The notes under the pieces were generated by a model. The model searched no databases and had not been told where the DNA came from. It saw only the letters and a list, made by a program, of their open reading frames with translations. The translations under genes were made by a program, and so were the position numbers. Below, in pieces: positions 35,697-44,926 of a stretch of DNA of 64,000 nt (position 1 is its first letter; each line of letters begins with the position of its first letter). This stretch comes from Avibacterium sp. 20-132 (GTDB lineage Bacteria; Pseudomonadota; Gammaproteobacteria; Enterobacterales; Pasteurellaceae): assembly GCF_023611925.1 (NCBI RefSeq), contig NZ_CP091456.1, forward strand, positions 1,778,001 through 1,842,000. Reading direction: 5' to 3'.

Positions 35697-37113
35697 GCTG
35701 TTTATTGTCATTGGTGCGATTATTTTTCTTATGGTCGGCGGTGTGTCCTATCTCTTATTTAGTGGTTCATCATCGCCTTCAAGCACAAAACCCAGTGTGT
35801 TGGATACCGCACTTAAAGATCTCACGCCTGAAGAAATCCGCCAACTTGGTTTAGAGGGAGATACCAAAAATGATACGGTTCGCACGTTAATTGGGGCGGC
35901 GAAAGAAAGTAACCGTCGTTATGAGAAAGTGATCTCGCAAAATGAAAAAATCCTCAAAGAAAATGAAACCTTGCGTAAACGTGAGCAAGATGTCCAGCAA
36001 CAAGTCGATGAGGCGGTACAAAGCAAAACGCAAGAGCTACAAAATATGGTCGCGATGCTTCGCGAAGAGATGTCGCAGTTAGTACAAGGTCGCACGTCGT
36101 CTAATGAGTCAACCACGTATCAAGGTAATACAACCAATGGGATTGGCGTTGAGGAGGATACGGCGTTGCCTATCGGAAATGGTCAAGTGGGAACAGGGAC
36201 AGAGGAAAACGGACAGCGCGTGGAATGGGTTAATCCTGATGATCAAATCGAAGATGAACGTAACCCCGCTAAAATTGGCTTCCCAAACCTTAATGCATTC
36301 AATAGCACATCGGGTAAGAAAGGATTACCTTTTATTTCAGGCAGTGATGAGAATGATCGTGGCACAACCTCTTCAAATTCATCAAGTGGGAAACAAAAAA
36401 GTAAAATTGCGGTTTACACGATCCCTGAAAATTCAACGTTGATGGGATCAACGTCAATGACCGCCTTGTTAGGGCGTATCCCAATTGGTAATGCGGTGAA
36501 CGATCCTTACCCTTTTAAAGCCATTATTGGGCGAGATAATTTAATTGCTAATGGCATTGAACTGCCAGACATCGAACAAGCCATTGTGTCAGGGACGACA
36601 ACAGGGGATTGGACCTTATCTTGCGTGCGCGGCAAGGTCAAAAGTTTGACCTTTGTATTTAGTGATGGACGGATTGTTACCCATGGCAACCAGGGCAAAG
36701 GGGATGAAAAAATTGGCTGGTTATCCGACCCGCACGGTATCCCTTGCATTCCTGGTGAGCGGAAAACTAATGCTCCTGAATATTTAGGCACGCATTTCTT
36801 ATTGGCTGCCGCGGGCGCAGCCGCACAAGGTTACTCGCAAGCTCAAACTACAACGGTGGTTGATGGCAATACGGTTGTCGGTGCGGTAACGGGACAGCAA
36901 GGCAAATATGTGGTAGGCCAAGCACTTGGGCAAGGCATTCAAGAAACCGCAAATTGGTTTAAAGAGCGTTATGGGCAGAATTTTGATGCCATTTATGTAC
37001 CACCTGGACACCCTATTGCGATCCACATTGATAAAGCCATTGATATTGATTACGACCTCAACGGACGTAAAGTGAAATATGCCCAATTTTCTCGTTCCTC
37101 TCAGCTTGATTAA
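35683..37113 (+). CDS. TraB/VirB10-like ICE protein (TIGR03752)
   Basis: A 476-residue protein. Membrane anchor (about 8-27), coiled coil (about 75-140), low-complexity Ser/Gly linker (about 215-240), then a VirB10-type barrel domain (YTIPENSTLMGST, ALLGRIPIG). It spans the periplasm to connect inner and outer membrane complexes. Confidence 0.9.
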   Translation: MKANKLFIVIGAIIFLMVGGVSYLLFSGSSSPSSTKPSVLDTALKDLTPEEIRQLGLEGDTKNDTVRTLIGAAKESNRRYEKVISQNEKILKENETLRKREQDVQQQVDEAVQSKTQELQNMVAMLREEMSQLVQGRTSSNESTTYQGNTTNGIGVEEDTALPIGNGQVGTGTEENGQRVEWVNPDDQIEDERNPAKIGFPNLNAFNSTSGKKGLPFISGSDENDRGTTSSNSSSGKQKSKIAVYTIPENSTLMGSTSMTALLGRIPIGNAVNDPYPFKAIIGRDNLIANGIELPDIEQAIVSGTTTGDWTLSCVRGKVKSLTFVFSDGRIVTHGNQGKGDEKIGWLSDPHGIPCIPGERKTNAPEYLGTHFLLAAAGAAAQGYSQAQTTTVVDGNTVVGAVTGQQGKYVVGQALGQGIQETANWFKERYGQNFDAIYVPPGHPIAIHIDKAIDIDYDLNGRKVKYAQFSRSSQLD

Positions 37114-37135
37114 GACTTCAATTAAGGAATTTGCT

Positions 37136-37540
37136 ATGAAAAGAAGACAAATTTTTACCGCACTTATCACGTTTTGTGTATTGTCCGCTTGCTCAACTTC
37201 ACAAAAAGCCTTATTGCCAACAGGGGAGGAAACAATGCAGGCGATTTGGAATAAAGGCGGCAGTGGCGCACAGTTACAGGTTTATCGTGATAGTAACAAC
37301 CGTCAGCTTGATCCTGTCAATTATATCGGGTTTAAAGAACAACAGGATTATACCCGCACAGCGGAAAATGAAATTAAAAACCTTTTTCCCAAGCTCCCTA
37401 ATCCAGATTTAATTATGTATGTGTATCCTCATTTATCGGCATCAGGTGAGCCAATGCCGATCCCAGGGTATTCCACGGTGATCCCCTTTTATAGTCGCGT
37501 ACAGTATGCTCAACCAGGTGAACGAACAAGGGGGTTATAA
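37136..37540 (+). CDS. ICE conjugation lipoprotein (TIGR03751)
   Basis: A 134-residue lipoprotein (lipobox LSAC, Cys about 19). The text LPTGEETMQAIWNKGGSG is typical of the family. TraV/VirB7-like position. Start at ATG 37136 with AAGGAAT upstream; the stop overlaps the next ATG by one base. Confidence 0.85.
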   Translation: MKRRQIFTALITFCVLSACSTSQKALLPTGEETMQAIWNKGGSGAQLQVYRDSNNRQLDPVNYIGFKEQQDYTRTAENEIKNLFPKLPNPDLIMYVYPHLSASGEPMPIPGYSTVIPFYSRVQYAQPGERTRGL

Positions 37541-40374
37541 TGGGCGTATTTTCAGACGTATTGACGTCCTTTTTTCCTGATAAGACGGTGGCTTCTCGTC
37601 CAGAAAAAAGCGAGGACGTAGAGAAAAACGTTGAGAAGGAAATGCATTCCTCTGAGCATTCATCTGGGTTTTCAGTGCCTCATACCGTGAGGCGGAGTGG
37701 AAAATTAACCCAAGCAGCACATCATCAGAGACTCTATAGCAAACAACCCTCTTTTGTAGATTATCTGCCGTGGGGCGAATTTTTAGAACAAGAAGGCGTG
37801 ATGTTATTAGATGATGTTCGCAGTGTTGGCGTGGTATTTGATGTTAAACCTATTGGTACGGAAGGGCGTGGCGAAGACTATTTAAGTCGTGTACGAAGCC
37901 TTGTTAAAGACGCACTGCAAGACAGTTTTGATGAATTAGATAATTACCCGTACGTTGTGCAGTTTTATTGTCAAGATGAACAAGATTTACGTCCTTATGT
38001 GGAAAGTCTGAAAGACTATATTGCCCCTGATATTTTGCAAACTGCGTTTACGCAAGAATGGCTGAAAAATACGGCAAAGCATTTAAACGATATTAGCAAA
38101 CCTGGGGGCTTATTTGTTGATGATCGTATTACTAACACCATTTGGTCTGGACGCATTCGTCGTACCAGAATGGTCATCTATCGTTATGTGGGGAAAAATG
38201 AAGAACAAAGCGCGGTAGAAAGTTTAAATAATGCCTGTGAGCGAGTAGTTGGTGCATTAACGACCGCGGGGCTTCACTTAACACGCCAAACAGGCGAGCA
38301 GATCCATCAATGGCTTCTACGTTGGTTTAATCCCAATCCTGCGATGGCTTTTGATCTTGATAATGGTAGCTGTTATGACAAACTGCATCAACCAACAAGC
38401 GATGACTTGCCGTTTGTTGGGCAAGATTTTTCTGAAAATCTCTTTTATAACCAACCTGAAAGTAAAGATGACTATTGGTATTTTGATGGATTGCCACACG
38501 AAGTGGTGGTTGTAGATAACCTAAGAAATACCCCCGCCATTGGGCATTTTACCGGTGAGGTACGACGTGGTAAGAATATTAATGCTTTATTCGACTTGTT
38601 GCCTGAATCGACCATTATGGTTACAACCATTGTGGTGTATCCGCAAGACAAATTAGAAGCCCATCTTGAACGAATTAGCAGCCGTGCGGTAGGCGAAAAT
38701 TATGAATCGATTTACCTGAAACAAGATGTTAAAACCGTGATGGAATACCTCAAAGATGGTCACAAGCTCTATCAAGCCAGTCTGGCTTTTTATCTTCGTG
38801 GTAAAGATGAAAAAGAACTCAAGCGACGTTCTCGTGAGCTTAGAACCATTTTATTGAGTAACAATCTTGTTCCCGTCAAAGAAAATGCTGAAATTGCGCC
38901 GTTGAACAGTTATCTCCGTTGGTTGCCAATGAATTTCAATCCACAGTTGGATATGAAAACGCATTACTATACCAAGTATTATTTTGTGCAGCACCTCGCT
39001 AATATGTTGCCTGTCTTTGGGCGTGAAACAGGCACTGGACACCCTGGCATTACCTATTTTAATCGCGGTGGTTCACCTTTGGATTTTGACCCCATTAATC
39101 CGAAAGACAGAGCCAAAAATGCCCATAAATTGCTGTTAGGACCAACAGGGTCGGGAAAATCAGCCACATTGAATGCCCAAATGGCACAACTGATGGCGGT
39201 ACATCGACCACGTCTCTTTGTGGTTGAAGCAGGAAACTCCTTTGGCTTATTTGCCGATTACGCCCAACGTTATGGCTTAACGGTCAACCGTATCTCCCTT
39301 GAACCGAGCAGTGATATTGCCTTACCGCTTTTTTCCGAAGCGCATAAACTCCTCGAAATGAACGTCGATGTTGAGGCAGTTATTGATGAGGAAGAAGAGG
39401 ACGAAGAGGGCAGTGAGCAACGTGATTTATTAGCTGAAATGGAATTGACTACGCGCTTAATGATCACGGGCGGTGAGATGAAAGAAGATGACAAAATGAG
39501 TCGTGCCGACCGTGCCCAAATCCGTCGCGCCATTATGATGGCCGCAGAAAAAACCTATGCCGAGGGGAGACAAACCCTCGCGGGTGATGTAAGAGATGCG
39601 TTAGAGGCGTTGAGTCAACACCCCGATACCCGAGAAGAACGGCGTGCAAGATTGGCTGAAATGGCTGAGGCAATGGATATGTTTTGTACGGGAATCAATG
39701 GGAAGTTTTTTAACCGTGAAGGGGAGATTTGGCCAGAGGCTGATATTACGCTTGTGGACTTAGCGATGTTTGCGCGAGAAGGCTATGAAGCAGAACTTGC
39801 CATAGCTTACATTTCCTTGATCAACCATATCAACAGTCTTGGGGAAAAATATCAACATAGTTTTCGTCCTATCGTTAATATTACCGATGAATCCCATATT
39901 ATCACCGTTAATCCCTTACTCGCCAAGTTTTTGGTAAAAGGGTCAAAAATGTGGCGAAAACTAGGCATTTGGTTGTGGCTGGCCACACAAAATATGGAAG
40001 ATTTTCCGAAAGAGGCCGCGAAATTGCTTAGTATGATTGAATGGTGGGAGTTGCTGAATCTCACCAATGATGAAATCGAAGAAGTAAACCGTTTTCGTCG
40101 ATTGTCGGAGGCTCAAAAACTGATGTTATTGTCAGCGAAAAAAGCCGATAAAAAATATACCGAAGGTGTGGTGCTGGCAACGAATATGGAAGCCTTATTC
40201 CGTGTTGTGCCACCGAGTATTTATCTCGCTTTAGGAATGACTGAAAAACACGAAAAAGCGCAACGACGTGCCATTATGGCAGAACATCAATGCAGTGAAC
40301 TAGATGCGGCACTAATTATGGCGACACAGATTGATAAAGCAAGAGGAATTGAGAATGTCGAATACAAGCATTAA
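37540..40374 (+). CDS. Conjugative transfer ATPase, TraC/VirB4 type (TIGR03744)
   Basis: A 944-residue ATPase of the PFL_4706 family. N-terminal TraC-like domain (to about 480), Walker A GPTGSGKSAT (about 533), an acidic insertion (EEEEDEEGS, about 613), and Walker B-like VNITDESHII near 783. It powers T4SS assembly. Confidence 0.95.
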   Translation: MGVFSDVLTSFFPDKTVASRPEKSEDVEKNVEKEMHSSEHSSGFSVPHTVRRSGKLTQAAHHQRLYSKQPSFVDYLPWGEFLEQEGVMLLDDVRSVGVVFDVKPIGTEGRGEDYLSRVRSLVKDALQDSFDELDNYPYVVQFYCQDEQDLRPYVESLKDYIAPDILQTAFTQEWLKNTAKHLNDISKPGGLFVDDRITNTIWSGRIRRTRMVIYRYVGKNEEQSAVESLNNACERVVGALTTAGLHLTRQTGEQIHQWLLRWFNPNPAMAFDLDNGSCYDKLHQPTSDDLPFVGQDFSENLFYNQPESKDDYWYFDGLPHEVVVVDNLRNTPAIGHFTGEVRRGKNINALFDLLPESTIMVTTIVVYPQDKLEAHLERISSRAVGENYESIYLKQDVKTVMEYLKDGHKLYQASLAFYLRGKDEKELKRRSRELRTILLSNNLVPVKENAEIAPLNSYLRWLPMNFNPQLDMKTHYYTKYYFVQHLANMLPVFGRETGTGHPGITYFNRGGSPLDFDPINPKDRAKNAHKLLLGPTGSGKSATLNAQMAQLMAVHRPRLFVVEAGNSFGLFADYAQRYGLTVNRISLEPSSDIALPLFSEAHKLLEMNVDVEAVIDEEEEDEEGSEQRDLLAEMELTTRLMITGGEMKEDDKMSRADRAQIRRAIMMAAEKTYAEGRQTLAGDVRDALEALSQHPDTREERRARLAEMAEAMDMFCTGINGKFFNREGEIWPEADITLVDLAMFAREGYEAELAIAYISLINHINSLGEKYQHSFRPIVNITDESHIITVNPLLAKFLVKGSKMWRKLGIWLWLATQNMEDFPKEAAKLLSMIEWWELLNLTNDEIEEVNRFRRLSEAQKLMLLSAKKADKKYTEGVVLATNMEALFRVVPPSIYLALGMTEKHEKAQRRAIMAEHQCSELDAALIMATQIDKARGIENVEYKH

Positions 40375-40753
40375 GTCATCTTATACGGGTCTCTTATTTC
40401 GAGCTGACCCAATTATTCGACCCTTTAATCTTGCCCCAGTTTTGCAAGATTTAGAGAGGCTTTGTAAGCAGATTTTGGCAAGAGTGGGGGATGTACAACA
40501 GTTTATTTTGTATCCTCATCGCGTGTTCAAACAACGTGCGTGGCATATTAAGGTGATTGGCGAGAAAGGGATCACCTACCTTTTACTCAATATTGGCGGG
40601 TATTATCAATTTGTTAGCGAGATGAATGCCACACGGCTTTCTTTAAGTGTTGCTGATGACATTGATGCCTTTTGGTTTGCCTATGCCTTGAGCGAAAGGC
40701 TTGCTGTTCCTCCAACGATTCCGACTGGGCTATTTGGAGGATACACACAATGA
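40355..40753 (+). CDS. Hypothetical protein in T4SS operon
   Basis: A 132-residue protein that overlaps the ATPase gene by 20 bases and the next by 4. AGAGGAA precedes ATG 40355. No recognised motif. Confidence 0.62.
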   Translation: MSNTSIKSSYTGLLFRADPIIRPFNLAPVLQDLERLCKQILARVGDVQQFILYPHRVFKQRAWHIKVIGEKGITYLLLNIGGYYQFVSEMNATRLSLSVADDIDAFWFAYALSERLAVPPTIPTGLFGGYTQ

Positions 40754-41049
40754 AACCCCGTTCAAAAACACGCAAAATATTGGCCGCACTTTTAATCGGC
40801 GTATTGCTCTTTTTTAGTGTGCTTTTGCTTGGCGTGGTATTGGTTACCTATATGCCAGGACTTAATTTAACACAGTGGCTGCAGGAAACCGCCAATGGCT
40901 GGTTTGCTTGGCGGCTTTTCTTGTATGCAGTGGTGATAGGATTAATGTATCGCATTTATCGTGTTCGTCCATTCTCCGTTAAACTTTGGGGATTAGTGAT
41001 AGCGGTATTCTTCACCGTTGAAGGGCTGAATTTTCTGTATCGATTATAA
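40750..41049 (+). CDS. Small membrane protein in T4SS operon
   Basis: A 99-residue protein with three predicted membrane helices. ATGA overlap with the preceding gene chooses the start. Function unknown. Confidence 0.65.
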   Translation: MKPRSKTRKILAALLIGVLLFFSVLLLGVVLVTYMPGLNLTQWLQETANGWFAWRLFLYAVVIGLMYRIYRVRPFSVKLWGLVIAVFFTVEGLNFLYRL

Positions 41050-41062
41050 ATGGGAGAATAAG

Positions 41063-42577
41063 ATGACGTTTAATGTGGATAGCTATCTTGAATATTTTCT
41101 CACGTTATTGGGTTGGATAATCAACAATGGTTTATTTGGATTGCTTGCCAGTACAGGCTTATTTATTGCGCCTTTAATTGGCGTACTGATTAAAACGTGG
41201 TTAGAGGTGAAAAAGCAAGGGGCAGATGAAGGGAACAAAGGCGAATTACTGATTGATTGGCTAGGCATACAATTTTTTCCTGCAATGCTGGTGATTGTGA
41301 TTACCCTTGCCCCGATGTTGCCGATTTCGCTGAATAATATGGCTTACAATGTGGAGCAATCGAAGCATTGTGGCTATAAAGTGCCGTTAGCACCTGAAAA
41401 AACAGGTTATGCCAGTATGGTGAGTGAGTTCGCCGATAAACAAGCCAAAGTACCCTTGTTGTGGGGATTAGTACACGCCATTAATAAGGGGATTTTGCAT
41501 GGGGCGGTTTCAACCATTCCTTGTAAACCTGACTTACGTCAAATTCGCTTTGAGGTGCAACACGAAAAAATTAACAACCCCGCACTGCTGACCGAAGTCC
41601 GTCAATTTGTGCAGCAATGTTATTTGCCTGCTCGTCGTAAAGTGTTGGATAGCCAAGTAGCAATGAATGCCGCACAAGCCCGAGAAGTAAGCTGGCTTGG
41701 TGGGAAAATTTTAGTGAACAATAGTGAACTTTACCCTCGTTATCGAGCGATGCAACCGATGCAACGTTGGGCTTATGAACCTAACCGTGATCAGGGATTA
41801 CCCAATACGGGTGAGGGCGGTTTTCCTCATTGCGATGAATGGTGGGCAGATAGCCAAGTAGGGTTAAAAGATATGCTACTTTCGGATATGCGACAAAATT
41901 TATCGGTGAAATTAGGCGAGCTGTTTACTGATGCGAATATTCAAGATGAGGCGTTACTTCGCACCTTATTACGCCCTGAAAATATTAATATTTCAAGGGG
42001 GAAAGCCTATGAGGGGTACGGTGGTAGTTTAGATTCTACGCTAACCAATAATGTCTCTTCAGTGGTATCCGCATTGGGGATTACGGCGGGCAGCCTTGCC
42101 GCTTACCCTGGTTTTGATGCAATGCGTAATGCGTTGCCTATGATCCAAGCCTTGCTGATTATGGCAGTGATTATTTTAACGCCGATGGTCATTATATTTA
42201 GTGGCTATTCCTTAAAAGCGATTGTGACGTTGATGTTTGTGCAGTTTGCATTAGTGACCGTGTCATTTTGGTGGGAGTTAGCACGTTGGTTGGATTCGTT
42301 TTTTATCAGTATTTTATATAACTCACCAGGTCATCAGTCGGAGGTGAGTCTGAGTTGGGCATTTTTAAAAAATGACCGTGATGATGTAATTATGAGTTTT
42401 GTGCTGGGAATGATGTTTTTGATCTTGCCTGGACTTTGGGTTACGGCAATGTCTTGGGCTGGAGTGAATGTAGGAAAATTGGCAGATCATTTCACACAAG
42501 GTTCACGACAAGTTAAAGAAAGTGGCTCAAATGGAACGAATATTGTTCAATCTGGTGCGAAAACAATGTCGAAATAA
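41063..42577 (+). CDS. TraG-N-like ICE membrane protein
   Basis: A 504-residue polytopic protein. Helices near 20-45, 70-95, 340-420 and 450-475 flank a large periplasmic loop (about 105-335) with several Cys. It resembles the TraG N-terminal family of this ICE class, linked to mating-pair stabilisation. GGGAGAA precedes the ATG. Last gene of the second T4SS operon. Confidence 0.85.
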   Translation: MTFNVDSYLEYFLTLLGWIINNGLFGLLASTGLFIAPLIGVLIKTWLEVKKQGADEGNKGELLIDWLGIQFFPAMLVIVITLAPMLPISLNNMAYNVEQSKHCGYKVPLAPEKTGYASMVSEFADKQAKVPLLWGLVHAINKGILHGAVSTIPCKPDLRQIRFEVQHEKINNPALLTEVRQFVQQCYLPARRKVLDSQVAMNAAQAREVSWLGGKILVNNSELYPRYRAMQPMQRWAYEPNRDQGLPNTGEGGFPHCDEWWADSQVGLKDMLLSDMRQNLSVKLGELFTDANIQDEALLRTLLRPENINISRGKAYEGYGGSLDSTLTNNVSSVVSALGITAGSLAAYPGFDAMRNALPMIQALLIMAVIILTPMVIIFSGYSLKAIVTLMFVQFALVTVSFWWELARWLDSFFISILYNSPGHQSEVSLSWAFLKNDRDDVIMSFVLGMMFLILPGLWVTAMSWAGVNVGKLADHFTQGSRQVKESGSNGTNIVQSGAKTMSK

Positions 42578-42585
42578 ATAATGAA

Positions 42586-42617
42586 AAATAGCAAAGTCAT
42601 TCTTGATTTTGCTATTT
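42586..42617. terminator. Bidirectional terminator between convergent genes
   Basis: AAATAGCAAA/TTTGCTATTT stem around a 12-base loop, between the TraG-like gene and the convergent minus-strand gene; A/T tracts on both sides. Confidence 0.75.
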
Positions 42618-42951
42618 AATCATCATCGGTTCTTATATCACCGACATAAAATCCAAACCCTAAGTCTCCGTCTCTATAACCATCTTCAGTATCTTTCTTG
42701 GCATCATCAGTTGAAAAAATTTCACTGAAGAAATTTAAGATACCTTTTACATCTTCAGGAAAAAATTTAAAAGCCATGATTAAAGCTAACAAAATTGTGA
42801 ATGCGGTCAAATAGTAAAATACACCAAAGAGCAAGACAGAAATGCCGAGAATGATAACCGCTTTAAGCCATTTAGACACCTGCCAGCATTTAAATTTGTT
42901 AATCACATTTTCTGTCTTATCAACGAATTTTGCAAAACGTGTCATTTTCAT
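42616..42951 (-). CDS. Hypothetical membrane protein
   Basis: A 111-residue protein with two membrane helices (about 30-50 and 48-65) and an acidic C-terminus (RDGDLGFGFYVGDIRTDDD). GGAGG precedes the ATG. Not recognised; minus-strand cargo beside the toxin-antitoxin loci. Confidence 0.6.
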   Translation of the reverse strand: MKMTRFAKFVDKTENVINKFKCWQVSKWLKAVIILGISVLLFGVFYYLTAFTILLALIMAFKFFPEDVKGILNFFSEIFSTDDAKKDTEDGYRDGDLGFGFYVGDIRTDDD

Positions 42952-43062
42952 TTTTGCCTCCGTTTATGATCTTCATAGGGTTGTACAATTTATATGCTGA
43001 TTATTTTTGTCCTCTTGTGTGGAAAAGTCAATAGGCAATTTATAATGAATTTGCGTAATCAT

Positions 43063-43113
43063 TTGACATTACAGAAAATAAAGTTACACTAAATCCGTAT
43101 CATAAAATGATAC
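43063..43113 (+). promoter_or_regulatory. Promoter and palindromic operator of the mazEF-like pair
   Basis: TTGACA (43063-43068), 16 bases, TACACT (43085-43090). Just downstream is a perfect palindrome GTATCAT-AAA-ATGATAC (43097-43113), placed where an antitoxin-toxin complex would repress. Confidence 0.7.
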
Positions 43114-43192
43114 AAATGTGTTTGAATGAACGACCAATGAATTAAGGAGAGGCTGAATTTTCGTTTATCGAAAGATATACGTTTTGCCTACT

Positions 43193-43459
43193 ATGACTAT
43201 GAGATTACAAGTAAAACAATGGGGTAATAGTAAAGCGATTCGTTTACCGAAAGGCTTTACTGAATCAATGAATTTAAATATGGGCGATTTTTTAGAGTTA
43301 GAAAAGGTGAATGACAATACAATCAAAATCGTCATTGTTCCTAATTCGCCGAAAAAACGAAGACTCAGTTTAACTGAACGTATCGCAATGACCTCTACTG
43401 ACCAACTCCCCGTTATTGAAGAATGGGATTCCCTTACACCAATAGGGAATGAAATTTAA
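43193..43459 (+). CDS. mazE: MazE/PemI-like antitoxin
   Basis: An 88-residue SpoVT-AbrB/MazE-type antitoxin. QVKQWGNSKAIRLPKGF is the swapped-hairpin DNA-binding domain, and the acidic C-terminus (PVIEEWDSLTPIGNEI) would bind the toxin. ATG 43193 or 43199 both possible. One-base overlap with the toxin gene. Confidence 0.88.
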   Translation: MTMRLQVKQWGNSKAIRLPKGFTESMNLNMGDFLELEKVNDNTIKIVIVPNSPKKRRLSLTERIAMTSTDQLPVIEEWDSLTPIGNEI

Positions 43460-43812
43460 TGGCTAAATACAATTTTAAAAGAGGTGATATTATTACTGTA
43501 TGCTTAAATCCTGTTGTAGGAAACGAGCTACAAGGGGAGAGTCGTCCTGCCTTGGTACTAAGTGATCATACTTTTCATAATCTCGGATTTATGATGATTG
43601 CTCCTATTACACAAGGTAATGCTACACTTGCGAGAAATAACGGTTTTGCCGTAACACTAAGTGGGACAGGTTGTAAAACACAAGGTGTTATTGTGGCGTA
43701 CCAAGCCAGAATTATTGATTTTAAAGGGAGAAATGCAAAGAAAGTGGAGTCAGTGCCTGACTATATTTTAGCTGAAACACAGGATATTATTGAGGCAATA
43801 CTGAAAGACTAA
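43459..43812 (+). CDS. mazF: MazF/PemK-family toxin
   Basis: A 117-residue MazF/PemK-type mRNA interferase. FKRGDIITVCLNPVVGNELQ leads to ESRPALVLS (the conserved RP-LV segment) and IAPITQGNATLARNNG. Paired with the MazE-like antitoxin. Probably stabilises the ICE by post-segregational killing. Confidence 0.9.
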   Translation: MAKYNFKRGDIITVCLNPVVGNELQGESRPALVLSDHTFHNLGFMMIAPITQGNATLARNNGFAVTLSGTGCKTQGVIVAYQARIIDFKGRNAKKVESVPDYILAETQDIIEAILKD

Positions 43813-43826
43813 ATTGTTAGTTACAA

Positions 43827-43982
43827 TTAAAAAGGTTCTTTTTCTTGTACTTGTAGTTGTTCTCTATCGGACATAAAATCTGCTGATGCGACCCGTTCAT
43901 CATTAAACCAGTTATCCCAAATTTCATTAGCAGGAGTGATATTTGTATCAATAACGATTGGATTATAAATTGTTTCTTTCAT
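43827..43982 (-). pseudogene. VapB-like antitoxin C-terminal remnant
   Basis: A 51-residue frame with no N-terminal DNA-binding domain. IWDNWFNDERV followed by DFMSDRE and VQEKEPF resembles the C-terminal toxin-binding part of VapB antitoxins. No vapC follows. Probably the surviving tail of a vapBC locus, or a small stand-alone antidote. Confidence 0.5.
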
Positions 43983-44042
43983 CATCAATTGGCTTATCTA
44001 ATTCATCTTGTGTTGCAATAAAAAGGAGCGGTTTGTCATACT

Positions 44043-44561
44043 TTATTGGGTATCAGTATAGTTATCTAAAGCCTGTTCAAGAGCAAGAAAATCATTTGAT
44101 AGACTACTATAAAATTTATTTTTCTTATTAACAACAAGATAATACATTTTTTCAGCTTTACGCAGAATTTTGTCAGTATTGAAGATAATGATTCGACGCT
44201 GAGAGAGAAGTAAATTCTTGTAATTATTGTCTGTGATAGTGTTAATATAGATTTTATTTACTGCACTTTCAGGAACGGGAATCATGTTGTTTAATCGAAT
44301 GACTCCTAACAGAGTTTTATTGTCTTTTTTAAGGATTTTAAATAAAGTAGGGTTGCTATCGGCTATTTTTGCGTATTTTTCTTTTGGAGATGATAAGGGG
44401 GCAAAATATTTATAACCTTTGACCGTCAATACTATACCGATATAAGGCTTTTGATGCTCTGATTTTGAATAATTATCTTCAATCCCATTATTCCCCATAC
44501 TTTTTAAATATTGGATATAGCTGTCATTAATGTAACATAGCTCAAGCGTATTATTTTCCAT
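44043..44561 (-). CDS. toxN: ToxN/AbiQ-family type III toxin
   Basis: A 172-residue endoribonuclease of the ToxN/AbiQ family. YIQYLKSM near the N-terminus, PYIGIVLTVKGYKYFAPLSSPK (residues 39-60), and NNMIPVP match the fold; APLSSPK corresponds to the ToxN active-site loop (Thr/Ser, Ser, Lys). It cleaves RNA and is neutralised by repeat RNA. I chose ATG 44561, preceded by TAGGA. The upstream repeat RNA and terminator complete a type III system. Confidence 0.88.
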   Translation of the reverse strand: MENNTLELCYINDSYIQYLKSMGNNGIEDNYSKSEHQKPYIGIVLTVKGYKYFAPLSSPKEKYAKIADSNPTLFKILKKDNKTLLGVIRLNNMIPVPESAVNKIYINTITDNNYKNLLLSQRRIIIFNTDKILRKAEKMYYLVVNKKNKFYSSLSNDFLALEQALDNYTDTQ

Positions 44562-44580
44562 AATTTTAGTCCTACATAGC

Positions 44581-44609
44581 AAAAAAGAGCAGTTAAACTG
44601 CCCTTTTTT
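44581..44609 (-). terminator. Attenuating terminator between toxI and toxN
   Basis: Read on the minus strand: GGGCAG/CTGCTC stem with loop TTTAA, then TTTTTT. Type III loci carry such a leaky terminator so that antitoxin RNA exceeds toxin mRNA. Confidence 0.85.
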
Positions 44610-44625
44610 ACCTTTACTTTAATAT

Positions 44626-44726
44626 TCGCATTATACGGCAGCGAAGCACCTACTTGTAAAACTCGCATTATACGGCAGCGAAGCACCTACTTGTAAAACT
44701 CGCATTATACGGCAGCGAAGCACCTA
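44626..44726 (-). ncRNA. toxI: ToxI-like antitoxin RNA, 2.7 repeats of 37 nt
   Basis: Two full 37-base units (44626-44662, 44663-44699) and a 27-base partial unit (44700-44726), identical to one another. Minus-strand unit begins TAGGTGCTTCGCTGCCGTAT and continues to GTTTTACAAG. ToxI antitoxins are 2.8-5.5 repeats of 34-37 nt cut by the toxin into single inhibitory RNAs. Repeat length, number and position before toxN all agree. Confidence 0.85.
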
Positions 44727-44766
44727 AATTAAGTAGCACTATGGCAGCTTACGCCTTTCAACTTTA

Positions 44767-44795
44767 AATATAGACGCTTTTCATAAAAATATCAA
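44767..44795 (-). promoter_or_regulatory. Promoter of toxIN
   Basis: On the minus strand, TTGATA (44795-44790), 17 bases, TATATT (44772-44767). Transcription would begin near 44760, 34 bases before the repeats. Confidence 0.75.
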
Positions 44796-44866
44796 GAGTT
44801 TTATAAGAAGAGAATGATGCTTGTTAAGGCTGTCAAGAAACGCTGCGTAATATAGGGAAATTTGTC

Positions 44867-44905
44867 AATCAAAGCACGCAATTCTAGCTATTGCGTGCTT
44901 TGATT
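44867..44905. terminator. Bidirectional terminator
   Basis: Perfect 16-bp stem AATCAAAGCACGCAAT/ATTGCGTGCTTTGATT with loop TCTAGCT, insulating toxIN from the minus-strand T4SS operon. Confidence 0.85.
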
Positions 44906-44926
44906 AGCTAGGAGGAAGTTAATCGG

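Noticed and set aside
31000..42600. Minus-strand frames opposite the T4SS genes
   Set aside because: They are antisense shadows of conserved, well-recognised genes, without ribosome-binding sites.
44626..44726. Type I-F CRISPR-like repeats (CTGCCGTATA resemblance)
   Set aside because: Units abut without spacers, and a ToxN-type toxin with promoter and terminator follows, which fits a type III antitoxin RNA.
44626..44726. Tandem promoters (TTACAA-N18-TATAAT in each 37-bp unit)
   Set aside because: A better single promoter lies upstream at 44767-44795, and perfect repeat identity over the whole unit fits antitoxin RNA. Extra start sites are not excluded.
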